A stretch of DNA of 64,000 bases from Anaerolineales bacterium (GTDB taxonomy: Bacteria; Chloroflexota; Anaerolineae; 4572-78; J111): the NCBI GenBank assembly GCA_020634855.1, contig JACKAU010000004.1:496001-560000 (forward strand). Reading direction: 5' to 3'. The notes under the pieces are model-generated. The model ran no database searches. It was given only the letters and a program-made list of their open reading frames with translations, and was not told where the DNA came from. Below are positions 25,385 through 33,808 of this stretch, piece after piece. The position numbers were made by a program, and so were the translations under genes. Position 1 is the stretch's first letter; each line of letters begins with the position of its first letter.

Positions 25385-25925
25385 GAGCGACTCGTCGAAT
25401 CACGACCTTCCCAAGCCTCCGATGGTCAAGGATTCGTCGAATCACGACCTTCCCAAGCCTCCGACGGTCAAGGATTCGTCGAATCAACTCCTTCCCCAGC
25501 CTCCGGCGACCCAGATTCGTCGAATCAACTCCTTCCCAAGCCTCCGGCGACCAGATTGTCAGAATCAACTCCTTCCCAAGCCTCCGGCGACTAAGATCGT
25601 CGAATCAAGCCTTCCAGCTCCGGCGACTAAGATTCGTCGAATCACGACCTTCCCAAGCCTCCGACGGTCTGGATTCGACGATCTCGGTCTTCCCCAGCCT
25701 CCGGCGGTCTGGATTCGACAATCTCGGTCTTCCCAAGCCTCCGACCGTCTAGATTCGACGATCTCGGTCTTCCCAAGCCTCCGGCGGTCTAGATTCGACA
25801 GATCTCGGTCTTCCCAAGCCTCCGACGGTCTAGATTCGACGAATCTCGGTCTTCCCAAGCCTCCGACGGTCTGGATTCCTCGAATCACGACCTTCCCAAG
25901 CCTCCGACGGCCTAGATTCGACGGA
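25385..25925. repeat. Minisatellite: about 13 tandem copies of a 36-42 base unit
   Basis: Each unit holds the near-invariant core CTTCCCAAGCCTCCG and, in the better-preserved copies, the palindrome GATTCGTCGAATC. In the right half the palindrome has drifted to GATTCGACGATCTCGG. Unit length varies (about 36-42) and is not a multiple of three, so the open frames running through it are not genes. There are no unique spacers, so it is not a CRISPR array. It lies in the 990-base gap 25308-26297 between the SGNH gene and the PAS kinase, which also contains two dispersed repeats. Confidence 0.9.
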
Positions 25926-26002
25926 CGGACTCTAACTCGCTTCTTTGTCGTTTTGGCCGGTCTCCGGTTACAATAACTCAAGTTGCCACCTATCCGCGAA
26001 CA

Positions 26003-26098
26003 AGACCCGACAGGTTTTCAAACGGGCCTTAATGCGACTAAATTGGACGAATTGCCCTAATTTTTCTCTGGACGGTAATTCCAAAACCTGTCAGGTCT
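26003..26098. repeat. Dispersed inverted-repeat element, family 1, copy B
   Basis: AGACCCGACAGGTTTTC (26003-26019) faces CAAAACCTGTCAGGTCT ending at 26098. Here the symmetry extends outwards: AACTCAAGTTGCCACCTATC (25975-25994) pairs with 26099-26118 with only three mismatches. The full element may thus span about 25975-26118. No gene was seen between it and the kinase start at 26298. Confidence 0.75.
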
Positions 26099-26297
26099 GA
26101 TGGGTAGCAACTTGGGTTACAATATGGGCATCACCCTCAACCCGGTTGGCTATCTCGTTCGCTCCAATCAGCTTAATCCTCAAATTGGTCGATACTTGCC
26201 TCAAGTTCATCCTCACTATAGAGCAACTCTAACGGATTGGTGACGCTTCTTAGCCGAAGATATTGATCAATCTACAAATATATTTAGAGAGACATCA

Positions 26298-28244
26298 ATG
26301 AATGATGACAACAAAACAAAAGAACAACTGGTGGCCGAATTGCAGGCAATACGACGGCGTGTGGCCGAATTGGAGCAGGCGGACCAGGCGCTCAAAACAA
26401 GTGAAGAGAAATATAGACAACTGGTTGACACCGCTTCAGACGCCATTTATATCGTATCAGAAGACGGCCTCATTATCGATACTAATGAGAGCGCTTGTGC
26501 CGCCTTGGGCTGGACAAAAAAAGAGTTAATCGGCAAAACTATATCCGACATTGATCCGAATTTCTCAGTCGAGAAGTTCAAGCGCTTCTGGGAAAGCATC
26601 GGTTTTGATCAACAAGAGATCTTTGAAACGACCCACCAAAAGAAAAATGGCGCGCTGCTCCCGGTTGAAATCAGCGGTAAGAAATATAAATTGGCCGATA
26701 CTACTTTCTACTACGGTATTGCCCGAGATATTGCCGAGCGTAAGCAGGTCGAACAGGAATTACGCGAGAGCGAGGAAAAATACAGAGCCTTAGTTAATGG
26801 TATGCGCGATACGGTGTGGGTCATTGATTTTGACGGTAACTTTGTTGATATCAACAGCGCCGCCGTTGAAATTTTGGGTTATTCTCGAGAAGAGTTGCTG
26901 ACAATGGGGCCGGTCGATATCGATGCGGCGCTGGATGCGGCCGCCATAAAGCAGTTGATTAAAGAGATGCCGTCCGATGAAATCCAAATTTTTGAAACCC
27001 TCCACACTACCAAAGATGGCCGGCAAATCCCCGTGGAAATTCAATCCTGCCTGATTAAGTATCAGGGGGCGAGGATGATCTTGAGCATTGCCCGAGACAT
27101 CACCGACCGCAAACAGGCTGAAGCGGAACGGTTAAAATTGAAAAAACTCGAGTCGGTGGGCATGCTGGCGGGCGGCATTGCTCACGACTTTAACAATTTA
27201 CTGACTGCGGTGTTTGGTAACATTGAAATGGCGAAGATGTTTCTCTCGCCCGACCAAAAATCATACCACTTCCTTGAATCGGCCGGACGATCAATGGAGA
27301 GCGCTACCAACCTGACCAAACAACTGCTTACTTTTGCCAAAGGGGGCGACCCGATCAAAGAAACCCTCTCCATTGGCGAGGCGTTGATCGAAATGGCCCA
27401 ATTTTCACTCCGAGGCAGCAACGTCAAACTACACCCGAACATCGCCTCGGATTTGTGGCCGGTAGAGGCCGACAAGGGACAGCTAAGCCAGGTTATCAGC
27501 AACCTGGTCATCAATGCCCAACAGGCTATGCCCGACGGCGGTATCATTACGCTGTCCGCCGCCAATATTGAAACCTCAGAGAGCAGATACGTGCAAATCA
27601 CCATGCAAGATGAAGGGATAGGCATAGCGCCTCAATATCTTGACCGAATATTTGATCCCTACTTCACCTCCAAGCAGAAAGGCAGTGGGCTGGGGCTGGC
27701 CATCACCCACTCCATTATCAGCAAACATAACGGCGCCATCACGGTTGATTCCAAACTCAACCAGGGCGCCATTTTTACCATCCGGCTGCCGGCTGCAGAC
27801 GTAGCGAAAAAAGCTATATCCGACAACCTATCAAGTGAAATCGACAGCGAGCCGGTTTCGGCCATCCATATTTTAGTACTCGATGACGAAGTTATGATTC
27901 GCGATGTGCTGGGAGCTATGCTGGGAACGATGGGACACATCGTAACTTATGCCGCTGATGGGCAGGAAGCCATTGCCAAATATCGAGAGGCCTACCAGAA
28001 TGGGCCGGCATATGATGTGGTAATAGCGGACTTAACCATTGCCGGTGGGATGGGGGGGCAAGCGGCGGCGCAGGAGATGATCAAGATCAACCCCCGGGCC
28101 AAAATTATTGTCTCCAGCGGTTACACCACCGATCCGGTGATGGCCAATTATGAAGCATACGGGTTTAAAGGAGTGGTGGCTAAACCATATCATTTCGCCG
28201 ATCTGCAGAAAGTGATCCGGCAGGTGTTAAATGCCTCATCGTAA
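26298..28244 (+). CDS. PAS-PAS hybrid sensor histidine kinase
   Basis: 648 residues, apparently soluble. A short coiled coil (1-35) is followed by two PAS/PAC modules (about 38-160 and 163-285, the latter two ending in ARDIAERKQ and ARDITDRKQ). The kinase core has His296 in GGIAHDFNNLLTAVFGN, N-box NLVINAQQA, G1 QDEGIGI and G2 GSGLGLAI. A C-terminal receiver has Asp578 in VVIADLTIAGGMGG. The HDFNN type H-box and GMGG receiver resemble many stand-alone environmental sensor kinases. No partner regulator is adjacent. It converges with the aminotransferase gene (22-base gap, no clear terminator). Confidence 0.93.
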   Translation: MNDDNKTKEQLVAELQAIRRRVAELEQADQALKTSEEKYRQLVDTASDAIYIVSEDGLIIDTNESACAALGWTKKELIGKTISDIDPNFSVEKFKRFWESIGFDQQEIFETTHQKKNGALLPVEISGKKYKLADTTFYYGIARDIAERKQVEQELRESEEKYRALVNGMRDTVWVIDFDGNFVDINSAAVEILGYSREELLTMGPVDIDAALDAAAIKQLIKEMPSDEIQIFETLHTTKDGRQIPVEIQSCLIKYQGARMILSIARDITDRKQAEAERLKLKKLESVGMLAGGIAHDFNNLLTAVFGNIEMAKMFLSPDQKSYHFLESAGRSMESATNLTKQLLTFAKGGDPIKETLSIGEALIEMAQFSLRGSNVKLHPNIASDLWPVEADKGQLSQVISNLVINAQQAMPDGGIITLSAANIETSESRYVQITMQDEGIGIAPQYLDRIFDPYFTSKQKGSGLGLAITHSIISKHNGAITVDSKLNQGAIFTIRLPAADVAKKAISDNLSSEIDSEPVSAIHILVLDDEVMIRDVLGAMLGTMGHIVTYAADGQEAIAKYREAYQNGPAYDVVIADLTIAGGMGGQAAAQEMIKINPRAKIIVSSGYTTDPVMANYEAYGFKGVVAKPYHFADLQKVIRQVLNASS

Positions 28245-28266
28245 GGATTCGCTTCAGCCTCTCCCC

Positions 28267-29772
28267 TCAACTCCCATCGCGAATGACCCGGCACGACTCG
28301 ATGTCGAACGTGACCTGGCCGATGTTCAGGTTGGTTTGGTCGCGGAAGCCGGCGGCAAACTGCACAAAGCGGTAGACGTCAGCAAAGTTGGTGGCCAGGC
28401 CAACCGAGACGCGGATGGCCCCGGCGCTCTTGTTGCCCCGGTGCTGAATGACCTGCACGAAGCGGGGCAGGTTCATTGTTGCCCCATCCGTTAAGCCGGC
28501 CAGCATATCCTCGCGGGTCAACCCCTCGGCGATTTCGCCGGCGCCGGGGTTGCAGAAGCAGCCGGTGCGCAGCGAGATGCCTTCGCCGTTGGCCAACTCT
28601 TCGATGCGGCGATAGTCGAGCAGCCGCTCGTCGGGATCGTAAAAGTTGAGGGTGACCGTGCCGCCACGCATATCGGTATTAGCCGGGCCGTACAGGCGGA
28701 TCATCGGTCTACCGTTGCTGTGCTCTAGGGTCAGCAACTGCTCGATCAGCCAGCCCGTTAGGCAGCGCACCCGCTCGCCGATGGTCTCGACCCCGACCTT
28801 TTCCAGATGCTCCAGCCCAATCTTCACTGCCGGGATGCTCAGATAGTTGACCGTGCCGTCCTCAAAGGCGGCTTCGTTTTGGGCCAGATAGTGCCCCTCG
28901 CCCCTGACGCTGGCAAAGTTGACCGTACCCCCGGCAAACCAGGGCCGTTGTAATTTAGCAAAGGCCGATTTACGCACCAGCAGCGCTCCAATGCCGGTCG
29001 GGTAGCCGAACATCTTGTAGAAAGACATAGCCACAAACTCCGGTTTGATTCGGCTCAAGTCGAGGCGGTTGGTCGGCACAAAAGCCGCCGCATCGAGCAG
29101 CACGTCCCAACCCTGTTCTTGGGCCTGGGCCACCAGGCTCAAGGGGTGTTTGACCCCGGAGAAGTTGGATTGAGCCGGAAAAGCAAACAGATTGTGGCCG
29201 CCGGGGTTGGCAGCGGCCAGCAGGTCGGCCAACCGGGCTTGATCGAGCCGTAAATCGGGCGTAGTTAACGGGGCGTAGGTAAACTCGGCCCCTTTGTTGC
29301 GGGCAAACTCGCGGATGCCGTTGACCGAGTTGTGGTTATCGAACGTCAGGACGTACCGGCTGCCGGGGCCGAAGGGGTAGGATTCGCCCACCAGCTTGAG
29401 CGCCCCGCTGGCGTTGGCCGTAAAGATGGCGATGTACTCGTCGGGCGAGGCGTTGAAGTAGGCCAACACATAATGGCGGGCGGCTTCCACCAAATCGGTC
29501 ATTGCCAGTGAAGTTGGGTTGGCTGAGTGGGGATTGCCCAGAACGTTATTTTCCAGGAGGGCCATATGCTGCCGGAGTTGGCTGGCTGCATACAGGCCGC
29601 CGCCGGTGTAATCGAGATAGATCTGCTGTTGGGCATCGAGCCGGCTGTACTCGGTGGCCCGCCACTCATCGAGTATGACCGTGGTCTGGTAGGCCGGATA
29701 AGCGGCCAGGAATGAGTCGTAGGCTGCGTCGGCGTTTTCTGAGGTATAGACGAATTGGGGCGTTTCGCTCAT
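28267..29772 (-). CDS. Class V PLP-dependent aminotransferase, MoCo-sulfurase/cysteine-desulfurase-like
   Basis: 501 residues from ATG 29772 (GGAGAAATGAT upstream; an in-frame ATG at 29847 lacks such a site). Fold-type I class V features: IYLDYTGGGLYAASQL near the N-terminus as in molybdenum cofactor sulfurase N-domains, FTANASGALKLVGESY (PLP phosphate loop), DAAAFVPTNRLDLS (PLP Asp), and SFYKMFGYPTGIGALLV with the Schiff-base Lys. The late LRTGCFCNPGAGE cysteine loop resembles that of sulfurases. It probably mobilises sulfur or selenium from cysteine or a related amino acid (inference). No molybdenum genes are nearby. A solitary gene. Confidence 0.82.
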   Translation of the reverse strand: MSETPQFVYTSENADAAYDSFLAAYPAYQTTVILDEWRATEYSRLDAQQQIYLDYTGGGLYAASQLRQHMALLENNVLGNPHSANPTSLAMTDLVEAARHYVLAYFNASPDEYIAIFTANASGALKLVGESYPFGPGSRYVLTFDNHNSVNGIREFARNKGAEFTYAPLTTPDLRLDQARLADLLAAANPGGHNLFAFPAQSNFSGVKHPLSLVAQAQEQGWDVLLDAAAFVPTNRLDLSRIKPEFVAMSFYKMFGYPTGIGALLVRKSAFAKLQRPWFAGGTVNFASVRGEGHYLAQNEAAFEDGTVNYLSIPAVKIGLEHLEKVGVETIGERVRCLTGWLIEQLLTLEHSNGRPMIRLYGPANTDMRGGTVTLNFYDPDERLLDYRRIEELANGEGISLRTGCFCNPGAGEIAEGLTREDMLAGLTDGATMNLPRFVQVIQHRGNKSAGAIRVSVGLATNFADVYRFVQFAAGFRDQTNLNIGQVTFDIESCRVIRDGS

Positions 29773-29873
29773 ATCATTTCTCCATATGAGGTGATAAGCA
29801 ATAGGGATTAGACTACTTCCCCTTTTAGAAGGCGTACCCTGCATCATACTATAATCCGCCAGTCGTGTCTAGA

Positions 29874-30509
29874 TTATGACCGCCGGGCTGAGTGAGTCGC
29901 TTCCAACCAAAATGCGTAGCCCAGCCAGGTCCAACCGGCGCTAAAGACCGTCAAGAAGCCTTTCCCCACCCAATACCCCCAGGTCGTGTCAATCAGGCCG
30001 GTAAAGATCATCCCCAAAAACAGGGCTGCGCCGATAATGATCAACCAGGCGCCATCCGGCGTTAACATCTTCGCCTTGAGGATAGCCGGGCCGCACAGCA
30101 GCGCGCCGATCAACGGCAGCAGCAGCAGCGGATGGACTGTCTCTAAGGCGCTGATCGGCGTTTGCAGCACACCCTCGAAAAGGATAATCGCCAGCGTACC
30201 AACGGCCATCAAGGCAAAGCCGATCAGCGTCAGGTAAAGCCCAATCTTGCCGATCCGACCCAGTTGAGGCGACAGCCGGCGCGAAAGCTCCACCAAGCCT
30301 ACGGCCAGCAGCGTATAGGCCGGCAACTCCGGGGCGTGATGCAAGGCATGACCTAGGGGGTGAGTGACGGCCAAGGCCGTACCGCCGAATAGGCCCTCGT
30401 GCAGCGGATGCCAAATGGCCACGGAGGCCACGTACAAGCCGCCGCCCAGCATGGTGGCAGAATTACGCCATTGAATAGGATACGTTTTTGTCAGTGCTTC
30501 GGATCGCAT
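29874..30509 (-). CDS. Polytopic membrane protein of unknown function
   Basis: 211 residues with about six hydrophobic helices (for example LYLTLIGFALMAVGTLAII and AWLIIIGAALFLGMIFTGLI). It has no motif I can assign. Its ATG overlaps the stop of the upstream protein kinase gene (TAATG), so the two are translationally coupled and the protein may be a target or partner of that kinase (inference). Several His residues lie in the 45-65 loop. Confidence 0.7.
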   Translation of the reverse strand: MRSEALTKTYPIQWRNSATMLGGGLYVASVAIWHPLHEGLFGGTALAVTHPLGHALHHAPELPAYTLLAVGLVELSRRLSPQLGRIGKIGLYLTLIGFALMAVGTLAIILFEGVLQTPISALETVHPLLLLPLIGALLCGPAILKAKMLTPDGAWLIIIGAALFLGMIFTGLIDTTWGYWVGKGFLTVFSAGWTWLGYAFWLEATHSARRS

Positions 30510-31531
30510 TATTTATCTCCTAAATTCTGAATAGTGTCCCGCGTAAGCCGGGAAAACTGTCCCGTTACTGTTCGCTGAGATTCAACCGGCGCTGACCGAC
30601 TCAGCACCGGCAGCAGTTTCGACCGCTGCCGCACCGACTCGCTGGTGGTGCGCAGGCGGGTTCGAGTTAACGGCGGTATAGCGTTAGACAACTCGGCCCA
30701 AGCCTGCTGTAAGTCATACGTCAACTCATCCATCGAGCGATAACGGCTGTCCGGCTGGTGGGCCAGCGCCTTATCCAGAATGGGCGCGAAGATAGCCGGC
30801 ACATGGGGATTGGCCGTAAGCAGGGGAACCGGCAGCGTTTTCAAGCGAGCCATCATAAAATCGGATGGAGTCTCGCCCAGAAAGGGCAGTTCACCGGTTA
30901 ACAGTTCGTACAAGACAACGCCCAAGGCATAAATGTCGATGCGGGTGTCGATTTTGCCGGCTTGAATTTGTTCCGGCGCGGCATAGGCCATCGTGCCGAG
31001 CAGTTCATCGGGGGTGGACGGGTCAGCCTCCAGACAATACTGTCGGCGGGCCAGACCAAAGTCGGCCAGCAGCGGCCGATCCTCGGCGGCCAGCAAAATA
31101 TTAGCCGGCTTGACATCGCCGTGGATCAGGCCCCGCCCGTGGACAAACGCCAGCGCTCGTGAGATCGGAATGATCACCTTCAGCGCTCGCTGCCACCCCA
31201 CCGGCGCATTGCGGCGGTGCCGGCCTTGCAGCGAGCCGCCGGAGACATATTCCATGATAATGTAAGCCCACGCCTCGGTTTCACCATAACTGTAAATGGT
31301 GACGATATGCGGATGTGATAATTGGGCCATAGTTCGCGCTTCCTGCCGAAAGCGAGCCAACACCGTGGCCCCGGCCTGACCGGCGGCCTGAGTTGGCATC
31401 GGAATAACCTTGACGGCGACCCGGCGAGCAAGATTGGCGTCAATCGCCTGGTAAATCGTGGCCATGCCGCCCGCGCCAATTCGCTCGGTTAAGGTAATAT
31501 CGCCAAAAGCGTGACCGCTTAAATCTTGCAT
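30509..31531 (-). CDS. Ser/Thr protein kinase (PknB-type) without a membrane anchor
   Basis: 340 residues. Kinase motifs: glycine loop IGAGGMATIYQA, VAVKVIP with the ATP-binding Lys, catalytic loop LIHGDVKPANIL, DFGLA, and AYAAPEQIQAG. The catalytic loop reads HGD, not HRD, so it is a non-RD kinase, which usually does not rely on activation-loop phosphorylation. After the domain (about 1-270) there is a basic Ser/Thr/Arg-rich tail with no transmembrane helix or PASTA repeats. It forms a two-gene unit with the downstream membrane protein. Confidence 0.93.
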   Translation of the reverse strand: MQDLSGHAFGDITLTERIGAGGMATIYQAIDANLARRVAVKVIPMPTQAAGQAGATVLARFRQEARTMAQLSHPHIVTIYSYGETEAWAYIIMEYVSGGSLQGRHRRNAPVGWQRALKVIIPISRALAFVHGRGLIHGDVKPANILLAAEDRPLLADFGLARRQYCLEADPSTPDELLGTMAYAAPEQIQAGKIDTRIDIYALGVVLYELLTGELPFLGETPSDFMMARLKTLPVPLLTANPHVPAIFAPILDKALAHQPDSRYRSMDELTYDLQQAWAELSNAIPPLTRTRLRTTSESVRQRSKLLPVLSRSAPVESQRTVTGQFSRLTRDTIQNLGDK

Positions 31532-31640
31532 CAGACTTCCTCCCCGCTACTGATAAATGCGGCTAGCATAACACCCTAAGCGTCCCATTGTCATAAGGCA
31601 ATGCCCCACCGCTGCCGAAAAATCTATCCGGCTGACCTGT

Positions 31641-31702
31641 CAAGAAAAAGCGCGGATTTTAGCTGTGGCGGAGCGTCGTCTGCTCCGCCCAAAAATCCGC
31701 GC
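31641..31702 (-). terminator. Intrinsic terminator downstream of the cupin gene
   Basis: On the minus strand GCGCGGATTTT (to 31702) pairs with AAAATCCGCGC (from 31650), enclosing a second stem GGCGGAGC/GCTCCGCC. It is followed by TTTTTCTTG. It is placed 28 bases after the cupin stop and ends the leftward unit 35209-31730. Confidence 0.8.
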
Positions 31703-31729
31703 CAAGATGCGCTTATTAAGATCACCTAG

Positions 31730-32149
31730 TTACTTCTTGGCCGCTGCATTCAGTTTTTTGTAGACGTCTTGGCTGATTGCCGGCGAAAAAAGAATAAGGG
31801 TGTTGGCCGTCTCGGTTTTGACGGCGAAAGAATAAGCTCGCCCTCGGTTGATAAAGACATTGCTCCCGGCCGGCGCGGCGATGGTCTGGCCATCGACAGA
31901 GAAGGTCATTTCGCCCTCCATAATGTAAAAGGTCACATCGGTGTCGGGATAGGTTTGGGGCGCCGGCTCGTAACCTTGACGCTGGACGGCCTCGACCAGA
32001 GCGTATTTGCCCTGAGTATCCTCACCGGCCACGAGAAAGTTGAACAGGGCGGCTTCAATCCAGTTAGCCGTGTTATTGGCCAGGTTGGCTGTCGCTTTTT
32101 TATGACCATTAGTGTTAACCACAAAAACGTCTCGATAGTGGGTAATCAT
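31730..32149 (-). CDS. Cupin-domain protein
   Basis: 139 residues. The C-terminal two-thirds form a single cupin barrel: the segment DTDVTFYIMEGEMTFSVDGQ matches cupin motif 1 (G-x5-H-x-H-x3-4-E-x6-G) but lacks the usual His pair (here D-V-T-F-Y), and AGSNVFINRGRAYSF matches motif 2 with Arg in place of His. Metal binding is therefore doubtful. Last gene of the leftward unit, with a terminator behind it. Confidence 0.75.
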   Translation of the reverse strand: MITHYRDVFVVNTNGHKKATANLANNTANWIEAALFNFLVAGEDTQGKYALVEAVQRQGYEPAPQTYPDTDVTFYIMEGEMTFSVDGQTIAAPAGSNVFINRGRAYSFAVKTETANTLILFSPAISQDVYKKLNAAAKK

Positions 32150-32192
32150 TTTCTTAGCTCCTTTTGAAACAAATTAATGATTGATGGTTAGT

Positions 32193-32228
32193 TGGTTGGT
32201 TGGTTGGTTGGTTGGTTGGGTGGGTGGG
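32193..32228. repeat. TTGG/GGTT simple repeat tract
   Basis: Nine or so tandem TTGG/GGGT units upstream of the cupin gene. CCAA/CCAT tracts of the same kind occur at 53040-53105 and 55774-55905. Confidence 0.7.
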
Positions 32229-32245
32229 TTGAATTGGTTTGGGTG

Positions 32246-32632
32246 CTAGACCAGGCTTTCAAGTAGGTCCGTATCCACGGGTTGGACTGTATTGAGTTTG
32301 CCGCCACTGAGCAGATGGGAAAACGTGCTAACCATAATAATGTTTTCCAAGTAAGCCCGGCATTCGTCGGCGGTACCGTGTTTTACCCGCTGTTGAAATT
32401 CGTTGTAGTGCCACACTCTGGAAAAGGTATCTGATTGCTCAAGCCAAACCCCATAACCATACTTACCGATTTGCTCGACGCTGTTATCGGCCGGGACGCC
32501 CACGGCATCTAAGACCAGGTGCAGTAAATCAAGCTCGAAGTAGGTCAGGTTTAGCTTACCTTTGAATTCATCGATTTTGTGCTGATGCTCAAAGTGAAGT
32601 TGCAACAGTTTGATGAGTAACGTTTCGTTCAT
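32246..32632 (-). CDS. Small conserved-looking protein of unknown function
   Basis: 128 residues, soluble, mostly helical by composition (LLIKLLQLHFEHQHKIDEF, LDLLHLVLDAVGVP, CRAYLENIIMVSTFSHLL). I recognise no domain. It has its own GAGGAG-like ribosome site and codon use like its neighbours. It lies between the secreted DUF5602-like protein and the cupin on the same strand, so a shared role is likely. The gap after it (32150-32245) holds a TTGG tandem tract. Confidence 0.55.
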   Translation of the reverse strand: MNETLLIKLLQLHFEHQHKIDEFKGKLNLTYFELDLLHLVLDAVGVPADNSVEQIGKYGYGVWLEQSDTFSRVWHYNEFQQRVKHGTADECRAYLENIIMVSTFSHLLSGGKLNTVQPVDTDLLESLV

Positions 32633-32652
32633 TATTGAGATCTCCTCTAAAA

Positions 32653-32714
32653 ACCCTCACCCCGTCGCTGACGCGACTTCCCTCTCCCTCAGGGAGAGGG
32701 GTTGGGGTGAGGGT
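32653..32714. repeat. Dispersed repeat, family 4, copy A
   Basis: ACCCTCACCCCGTCGCTGAC... runs through CTCTCCCTCAGGGAGAG to GGGGTGAGGGT. The same roughly 60-base sequence occurs in reverse orientation at 39335-39397. It has nested inverted symmetry at both the core and the ends. Confidence 0.75.
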
Positions 32715-32755
32715 GAAACATTTTGATGGTTAATTTCGTCCTCAAAGGACTCTAC

Positions 32756-33640
32756 TTAGTTATGATGATGAGCAACGAATTCGTGTTGCGGCGCTGGCGG
32801 CATCTCGCTGTTGACCACCTGGCCGTTGGAGGCTTCAAACCACTTGAACGAGTCCAGAGCGATGGTGTAGATGCCCGCTTGGCTGTGTTTGATGCAATAG
32901 CGGGTTGGATACCAACCGGCTTCCGGCATCGCTTCCGGCGTTTTGAGCGACTCGCACATATTCGGGTTCGATTCCAGGAACGCCTTGGTAATCATCGGCT
33001 CGTAGAAGATGATCTGGCCGTCATAGGCCCCGTAGAGCCAGGTATAGGTGAACGGTTCACCGTTCAATTCTGGCGCGGTGAAATCGAGCAGGTGATTACC
33101 CATGTTGGGCACAACAGCCGGAACCAGGTTATAGTCGGGCGGCATCATGTCGGCCGGGAGAGGCTGCATGGCCTTATCGAAAACCTCACAGGTGACCGGC
33201 ACCGAGCCGGGCGGGTTCGGAATACGGCTGTCATCGTCAGTCGTGCAGGCGCCGGCGGCAATCGCGGCTTGCTCAGCCTGACTGATCGCGTAAAAGTGAA
33301 AGTCGAAGTGAGGGACGGTATACACGCCGTCAGGTTCGTGGCCCATCGGATTCCAGTCCAGGCCAAAGTGATCGAATGAGGTCGCCTCGATTGAGGCCGG
33401 GAAGTCAAGGACGTTTTCAGTCATCTGGTCGGGTAAGCCGGCCAACATCTCTTCCGTAAAGACCACGCCCACTTCTTTGGGCTTGCCGGCGCCGTTCAAG
33501 GTAACAAACGTTTTAATCTGCCCATTCCCCACCGAGACCGGCTCACCCCACTGGGTGTGTTTATTAGAGGCAAACCCCATCAACGACAGTGAACCACCGA
33601 TAATAAGTAGGCCAGCAATCAGCCAAGTCCATTTCTTCAT
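32756..33640 (-). CDS. Secreted protein, DUF5602/TTHB210-like
   Basis: 294 residues with a signal peptide (MKKWTWLIAGLLIIGGSLSLMG). The mature part has HFDFHFY, MGHEPDGVYTVP, a Cys-containing middle (CTTDDDSRIP, CEVF), GEPFTYTWLYGAYDGQIIFYEPMIT and a C-terminal His cluster (HEFVAHHHN). The repeated His/Asp/Glu positions suggest a metal site. It resembles the little-studied DUF5602 family by memory of its DFHFY and TYTWLYG motifs; I could not verify this. It is transcribed after the FAD-linked oxidase. Confidence 0.65.
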   Translation of the reverse strand: MKKWTWLIAGLLIIGGSLSLMGFASNKHTQWGEPVSVGNGQIKTFVTLNGAGKPKEVGVVFTEEMLAGLPDQMTENVLDFPASIEATSFDHFGLDWNPMGHEPDGVYTVPHFDFHFYAISQAEQAAIAAGACTTDDDSRIPNPPGSVPVTCEVFDKAMQPLPADMMPPDYNLVPAVVPNMGNHLLDFTAPELNGEPFTYTWLYGAYDGQIIFYEPMITKAFLESNPNMCESLKTPEAMPEAGWYPTRYCIKHSQAGIYTIALDSFKWFEASNGQVVNSEMPPAPQHEFVAHHHN

Positions 33641-33702
33641 GATGTATCTCCTTGCAATTTAGAAACTGTTTTATTTTTTATAATAAGATGCCTGTTCGAA
33701 CC

Positions 33703-33797
33703 AGACCTGACAGGTTTCCGAATTACGCATGTGATAAGAAACCTTTCCAATTGGCCCATATTTAGGCCAACTTTTACGTTTGAAACCTGTCAGGTCT
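33703..33797. repeat. Dispersed inverted-repeat element, family 1, copy C
   Basis: AGACCTGACAGGTTTC at 33703-33718 faces GAAACCTGTCAGGTCT at 33782-33797 with perfect 16-base arms, total 95 bases. It lies between the FAD-oxidase stop and the start of the secreted protein gene. Confidence 0.8.
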
Positions 33798-33808
33798 ATA
33801 TTTACCAA

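Noticed and set aside
25385..25925. CRISPR array
   Set aside because: Units are contiguous and vary along their length, there are no unique spacers, and no cas gene is in the window.
25288..25981. Long open frames in several directions across the 25.4-25.9 kb repeat
   Set aside because: They exist because the tandem unit lacks stops in several frames. Unit length varies and is not a multiple of three, all frames give the same low-complexity peptides, and no ribosome site is present.
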